Assembly (NCBI GenBank): GCA_021186555.1
Contig: JAJKFL010000014.1
Location: forward strand, 35,522,033 to 35,586,032
Length of the DNA stretch: 64,000 bases
From: Reticulitermes speratus
Taxonomy: Eukaryota; Arthropoda; Insecta; Blattodea; Rhinotermitidae
Reading direction: 5' to 3'
Below, in pieces: positions 58,976 through 64,000 of the stretch (positions within the stretch are counted from its first letter, which is position 1; the number at the start of each line of letters is the position of its first letter). Both the position numbers and the translations under genes were made by a program. The notes below the pieces were generated by a model. The model saw only the letters and a program-made list of their open reading frames with translations. It did not search any database and had not been told where the DNA came from.

Positions 58976-59485
58976 GTGAGCCAGGATAGCTCAGTTGGTA
59001 TAGCGACTCGCTATGGGCTGGACGGTCCGGGGATCGAATTGCCGATCCCAGTGGCCGTGCGGTCTAAGGCGTGGGTCTTCGCCCGCTCGCTTACTGGGAT
59101 CGTGGGTTCGAATCCCACCGGGGGCATGGATGTTTGTGTTGTGTTTATTGTATAAGGACGGTAGCGTGGAACGTAAAGTGACATGAAGGACAAAAAGGAT
59201 TTAAACAGTACAAGAAAAATGGATCAAAGGGGAAAAAACCCCGGACAAAAAAAAAAATCCCGGTGGGGGGCGAGATTTTTCCCTACCCGTCCAGACCGGC
59301 CCTAGGGCCCACACAGCCTCCTGTACAATGGGGACCGGGTCTGTTTCCCGGGGGTAAAGCGGCCGGGGCATGGCGTTGACCACCCACCCTCATCTAGCAC
59401 CGAGATTAAAGAAAGAATAGAGCTATACATCTACTCCCCCTCTGGCCCTTCATGGCCTGTTCTAGGGTCAACTTTACCTTTACCT
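58976..59485 (+). mobile_element. Family C SINE split by a second tRNA-headed insertion
   Basis: A perfect 14-bp duplication TATTAGCATTTGAT flanks the composite (58962-58975 and 59486-59499). The left part (58976-59036, box A in AGCTCAGTTGGTATAGCGAC) and the right part (about 59255-59485) together match the SINE at 57720-58000. Between them lies a tRNA-Leu/Ser-like head (GTGCGGTCTAAGGCGTGGGT, GGGTTCGAATCCCACCGGGG) with an A-rich tail. Confidence 0.85.
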
Positions 59486-60120
59486 ATTAGCATTTGATTG
59501 TGGCAGTATATTAGAAAGCGTCTTAGGGAAAATAGGGGTCTGTAGACCAAAATCACTACGTAGACATGAGGGTTTATATCAAAGCGAGCTTAAGGATTTA
59601 ATATGAAGGAAAAATGTAACTTATTTTATTTTAGTTTTGAACACAATATATTCAGCCCATGCCACTGTGCGCTAGTTTTAACACGCCGATATTTGTAAGG
59701 GATACCCTGGTTATCTGGAGGCTGTTAATTTTCTGAGCTCCTAATATGAAGCTTTCATCTGCAGAGCAAAAATAAAAAATGGGCCCAAAGTATGGAAAAT
59801 TTTGAAATGAAAATCACTAAGTTGGGATTATAATGAATACAGCCATGAAAGAGAGGATGACTAGAGAACAACAAATTAGAAAGGACAGGAAGGAGTTGGC
59901 TGCAGGCTACTGGGGTCCTGCTGCAACGTCTAACTGGCATGACAGGCGTAAATCAACAAGTCTTTAGAGGAGAGCTGGTCTACAACCTAAAATTTGAACC
60001 TGCAACCTCCCAAGAAGTACTGCAGTATCTGAGAAGAAACTTATACCACCTTGCGAAGCTAAACACAAGGCTACAGCACACATCTGTAGCAACAATATCA
60101 CGTAAAATAGAGTAACTTAC

Positions 60121-60255
60121 CGTCAGTTCACAAGTCTGAAGCACTGTCACATAAAGCAGCGTGCGACCAATCACGAGCCCATGCTGGTGCACAATTCGTT
60201 GATACATACTCAATTTCTGCAAAGAAATCGCAACCACTGAGTTCACAGTCAGGGT
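60121..60255 (-). CDS. Candidate minus-strand exon (unknown product), first of a possible chain
   Basis: Acceptor tatcccattcctgattgcag and donor gtaagttac bound 135 nt, open in phase 0 for 45 codons (TLTVNSVVAISLQKLSMYQ, then IVHQHGLVIGRTLLYVTVLQ). An alternative acceptor lies about 40 bp upstream (tttttccag at about 60297) and would put the exon in another frame that is also open. I do not recognise the protein. Confidence 0.3.
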
Positions 60256-60439
60256 CTGCAATCAGGAATGGGATAGGTGAAGGTTCTGGGTTCTGGAAAA
60301 AGGATAGAAACACAGGGGTTAGTAAAGGGATATGAAATGGAAAGGACAAGCCTGAAAGGTACACAAAGTTAATCTTGTATATACAATTTGGCACACAATG
60401 GCCAATATGTGTGGAAAGCTGGGATAGGAGCTCATTCAC

Positions 60440-61529
60440 GTTCCTGAGTAAAGTATGAGTGTTACTGGGCCAATTTTGCAGAACTCACACACACTTGAGA
60501 ACTGCGTAAAGAACTCATATACAGTAATTCATGAAAGTCCAACAAACGGTTTAGTCACTGTTCAGGCATTCTTCTGTAGCTTAGTAAAAAGCGACTAAAA
60601 TTGAAGTTTAGTAGTTACAGAAAATGGGTCGAAATGTTGCAATCGCTTTAGGGAAGGATCTTCATGGCACAAATTTCGTTATTCCTTAATGGTGCCCTAG
60701 AATATGATTTTATTTAGTCTGTGTGAGATTACGTTTACGTTCGTTAATAAAGAGGTACAATTGTCTGTCTGTGTTGAATACTTATTTGTGGTGTAAATTT
60801 GTACCGCACAAGTCATAGAAGAGGGACTGACAACGGGCTAATAGCATACAAATCTATGTATTGTAAAGGGTATCTGTATTATATAATGCGCCACTCTGGC
60901 TCTGGTCTGTCACTAAAATTAAATCAAATGCAAATTGGTGACCTTACGTTGCATACATTAATATGCATGTGTTCTACATGTAGCATACACTTGAAATGAT
61001 TTTCTATGCATGAGAATTTGTCTAAGGACATCATGCATGAGAATCACACAGATTTTACTGTTGTGTGAATTACTGAGGATAGGAGGGAAGTTTAAGGTGT
61101 GTAGAGACATAAAATCATCCTATAATTATACTGATTTGTGCTTTTTGTCTCGAGTAGTGGAGGCCGGCAATTGATATGAAATAAGATTTATCATCTACAT
61201 ATTGCAAGAATACACAATATTAACTTTGTATGTTATTTTAGAATATTCTGCTAGTGTTCTGTCAGCCAGCTTAACCTGTTCCAGCAGATGATCTGCACAT
61301 TCAAATGCTGTGACTGCAGCTCATAATTTTAGACATTGTGTGCAACTGTTTATAACCACCCACCCTCACACACAAGACAAGTCTGAGTAGTTGAATTGAT
61401 GTCAATAAACAGCGGGGGATGCTCAATAGCTACATAAGAAGTAATCTGTAACGGGTGCATGTGAGTGCAATGTTCGAAGCACTGCATTACGTGAGGTAAA
61501 CAGGTGCAGTTGGCCTGACGTATGGAGAG
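60440..61529. other. Unassigned intergenic sequence
   Basis: No supported gene or repeat before the satellite array. Confidence 0.3.
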
Positions 61530-63018
61530 CACAAAGTGATTCATATCAGTTTTATATGTTATAACTGTATGGTACACAGTGTCACCAGCACAGGCACAAA
61601 GTGATTGATATCGTTTTTATATGTTATAACTGTATGGTACACAGTGTCACCAGCACAGGCACAAAGTGATTGATATCATTTTTATATGTTATAACTGTAT
61701 GGTACACAGTGTCACCAGCACAGGCACAAAGTGATTCATATCAGTTTTATATGTTATAACTGTATGGTACAGTGTCACCAGCACAGGCACAAAGTGATTG
61801 ATATCATTTTTATATGTTATAACTGTATGGTACACAGTGTCACCAGCACAGGCACAAAGTGATTGATATCATCTTTATATGTTATAACTGTATGGTACAC
61901 AGTGTCACCAGCACAGGCACAAAGTGATTGATATCATCTTTATATGTTATAACTGTATGGTACACAGTGTCACCAGCACAGGCACAAAGTGATTCATATC
62001 AGTTTTATATGTTATAACTGTATGGTACAGTGTCACCAGCACAGGCACAAAGTGATTGATATCATTTTTATATGTTATAACTGTATGGTACACAGTGTCA
62101 CCAGCACAGGCACAAAGTGATTGATATCATCTTTATATGTTATAACTGTATGGTACACAGTGTCACCAGCACAGGCACAAAGTGATTGATATCATCTTTA
62201 TATGTTATAACTGTATGGTACACAGTGTCACCAGCACAGGCACAAAGTGATTCATATCATCTTTATATGTTATAACTGTATGGTACACAGTGTCACCAGC
62301 ACAGGCACAAAGTGATTGATATCATTTTTATATGTTATAACTGTATGGTACACAGTGTCACCAGCACAGGCACAAAGTGATTGATATCATCTTTATATGT
62401 TATAACTGTATGGTACACAGTGTCACCAGCACAGGCACAAAGTGATTCATATCAGTTTTATATGTTATAACTGTATGGTACAGTGTCACCAGCACAGGCA
62501 CAAAGTGATTGATATCATTTTTATATGTTATAACTGTATGGTACACAGTGTCACCAGCACAGGCACAAAGTGATTGATATCATCTTTATATGTTATAACT
62601 GTATGGTACACAGTGTCACCAGCACAGGCACAAAGTGATTGATATCATTTTTATATGTTATAACTGTATGGTACACAGTGTCACCAGCACAGGCACAAAG
62701 TGATTGATATCATTTTTATATGTTATAACTGTATGGTACACAGTGTCACCAGCACAGGCACAAAGTGATTGATATCGTTTTTATATGTTATAACTGTATG
62801 GTACAAAGTGTCACCAGCACAGGCACAAAGTGATTGATATCATTTTTATATGTTATAACTGTACGGTACACAGTGTCACCAGCACAGTCACAAAGTGATT
62901 GATATCGTTTTTATATGTTATAACTGTATGGTACTCAGTGTCACCAGCACAGGCACAAAGTGATTGATATCATTTTTATATGTTATAACTGTACGGTACA
63001 CAGTGTCGTCAGCATAGG
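61530..63018 (+). repeat. 65-bp tandem repeat (satellite), about 23 copies, with higher-order structure
   Basis: Units start CACAAAGTGATTGATATCAT and run through ATATGTTATAACTGTATGGT to GTGTCACCAGCACAGG. Unit starts are spaced 65 bp, with three 63-bp units (61725, 61983, 62436) lacking two bases in GTACACAGTG. Units 4-7 (61725-61982) and 8-11 (61983-62240) repeat the same variant order. Edge units are the most diverged. Unit length is not a multiple of three and stops occur in all frames. Confidence 0.97.
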
Positions 63019-63829
63019 CTCTAAGGACGGGACTTTGTTTTACCGTCAGACCTTGCATTCAAAACACAAATCATTCTTAACCAGCATGTTGTCTGTTTCT
63101 CATGTAGGCCAGTACCTTAGTAGCTAAGTCAGAATAACAAATAATTTACTTTTTACCCACAAAGTTGTGATATAAATTCTAGCATTACCATACCCCAAAA
63201 AGAAAGACCGGCAAATAGAAAAAACTAAGTATTTCCGGAAAAGTTGCATCAGCATCTCGTGTTCCCATCATGCATGTAGCACATCCAGTGTATCTAATGT
63301 CGTTTGATTATAGTGTTTCTCTCTTGTAAGGATGTCTTTATTGTTATGTTTTTTGTGCATTCATTCATTTGTTTTATTTATTTATTTATTCACTTAACGA
63401 AGCTGTCAGTAGCACAGAGTATATACGCATATATATACATGTATACCATTGAATGGTGGGATGGTCAGGGAACGATGAAGTAGAAGGGCTACTTTGAGGT
63501 GGTGTTCCGAAGTTTTCGTAACAAGGCTGAGAATCGCCATAAGCTGGTGTCAGGGTGTGAAGACATGCCCTACTGATTTGAAAGTGGGCGTGCTAACTAA
63601 TATGCCTCAATGATCTGTTATTTTGTTGTCGGATTATAAACTGATATTAACTAAACACAACATTCACGGCTCCAGACGCAGGCTTTTACAACTTAAAATT
63701 AGTATTGTTGAGTTGAAAGCAGAAGATTTATTCACAGTAAAATTATGTAAGCTCCAAAGAAATGACTGGTTGCAGAACGTAGCAAAATAAAATTAAACCC
63801 AGTGTTTAAAATTTAAGGTACCTGTTTTG
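63019..63829. other. Unassigned sequence
   Basis: It contains a short (ATTT)n tract near 63375 and nothing else recognised. Confidence 0.3.
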
Positions 63830-63965
63830 TGTGATCTGACGCCGTGTAATCTGGTAGAAGTGTGCCAGCTCCTCAGACAACGCTCTTGCTGTTATCATGA
63901 GGCTGTCATATATACTGTGACGATGAAGGCAGAAGGTTCCTCTGAAGTGTCGATGTACTTCTACC
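63830..63965. repeat. Dispersed repeat fragment at the window edge
   Basis: GCAGAAGGTTCCTCTGAAGT with GATGTACTTCTACCAC resembles 35540-35580 (GGCAGCAGGTTCATCTGAAG, TTTGTACCTACCTCC) and the 56120 region. An old interspersed copy. Confidence 0.35.
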
Positions 63966-64000
63966 ACATGACATGTGTCAGGTCGCACAAGACATCGCTT

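Noticed and set aside
61530-63018. CRISPR-like array
   Set aside because: The repeats are contiguous 65-bp units with no unique spacers, in a eukaryotic intron-bearing genome; it is a satellite.

Overview
The window is eukaryotic, intron-rich and crowded with repeats. Its one fully resolved gene is the orthologue of VCP/p97/Cdc48 (TER94 in flies), on the + strand from 10099 to 45555. I could place all 14 coding exons. Every junction keeps frame and the spliced product is 802 residues, about the usual length for insects. Long introns (up to about 6.5 kb), insect-like coding similarity and the mix of repeats suggest an insect, probably Blattodea (cockroach or termite). The repeats are tRNA-derived SINEs, mariner, piggyBac, Tigger/pogo, Penelope-like elements and RTE-like LINE pieces. 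The order-level guess is inference.

Layout. 1-5 kb: two 5'-truncated Penelope-like (PLE) copies facing away from each other, then mariner remnants. 2.9-9.15 kb: two well-formed minus-strand exons (9086-9148 and 2944-3073) whose phases agree; together they read as the start of a protein with a mitochondrial-type presequence. This gene would run head-to-head with VCP from a shared region at 9149-10098. 10-45.6 kb: VCP. Its introns hold SINEs with exact target duplications, a 475-bp retroposed segment with a 12-bp duplication, a Tigger deletion derivative, hAT-like MITEs, a LINE reverse-transcriptase remnant, older Tigger-like fragments, a pogo-type deletion derivative with an open reading frame, and a Tc1/mariner-superfamily element inserted into a piggyBac pseudogene. 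45.6-64 kb: the VCP 3' end, a PHD-finger remnant, an AT-rich block, an 0.9-kb inverted-repeat element, three possible minus-strand exons of unknown product, nested SINEs, and a 23-copy 65-bp satellite with higher-order structure (61530-63018).

Functionally, VCP is the segregase ATPase of ubiquitin-dependent protein extraction. The Walker A and B motifs of both AAA+ rings, the arginine fingers and the C-terminal DLYx tail are intact. Two features are unusual: intron 5 appears to use a GC-AG splice pair, and an almost invariant proline just before the D1 arginine fingers is glycine.

The most interesting non-genic signal is a recurring CTGANGA - short stem - GAAAC arrangement at the ends of several unrelated-looking repeats. 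It resembles the catalytic core of the hammerhead ribozymes known from Penelope-like elements. I could not fold or search these, so this remains a hypothesis.
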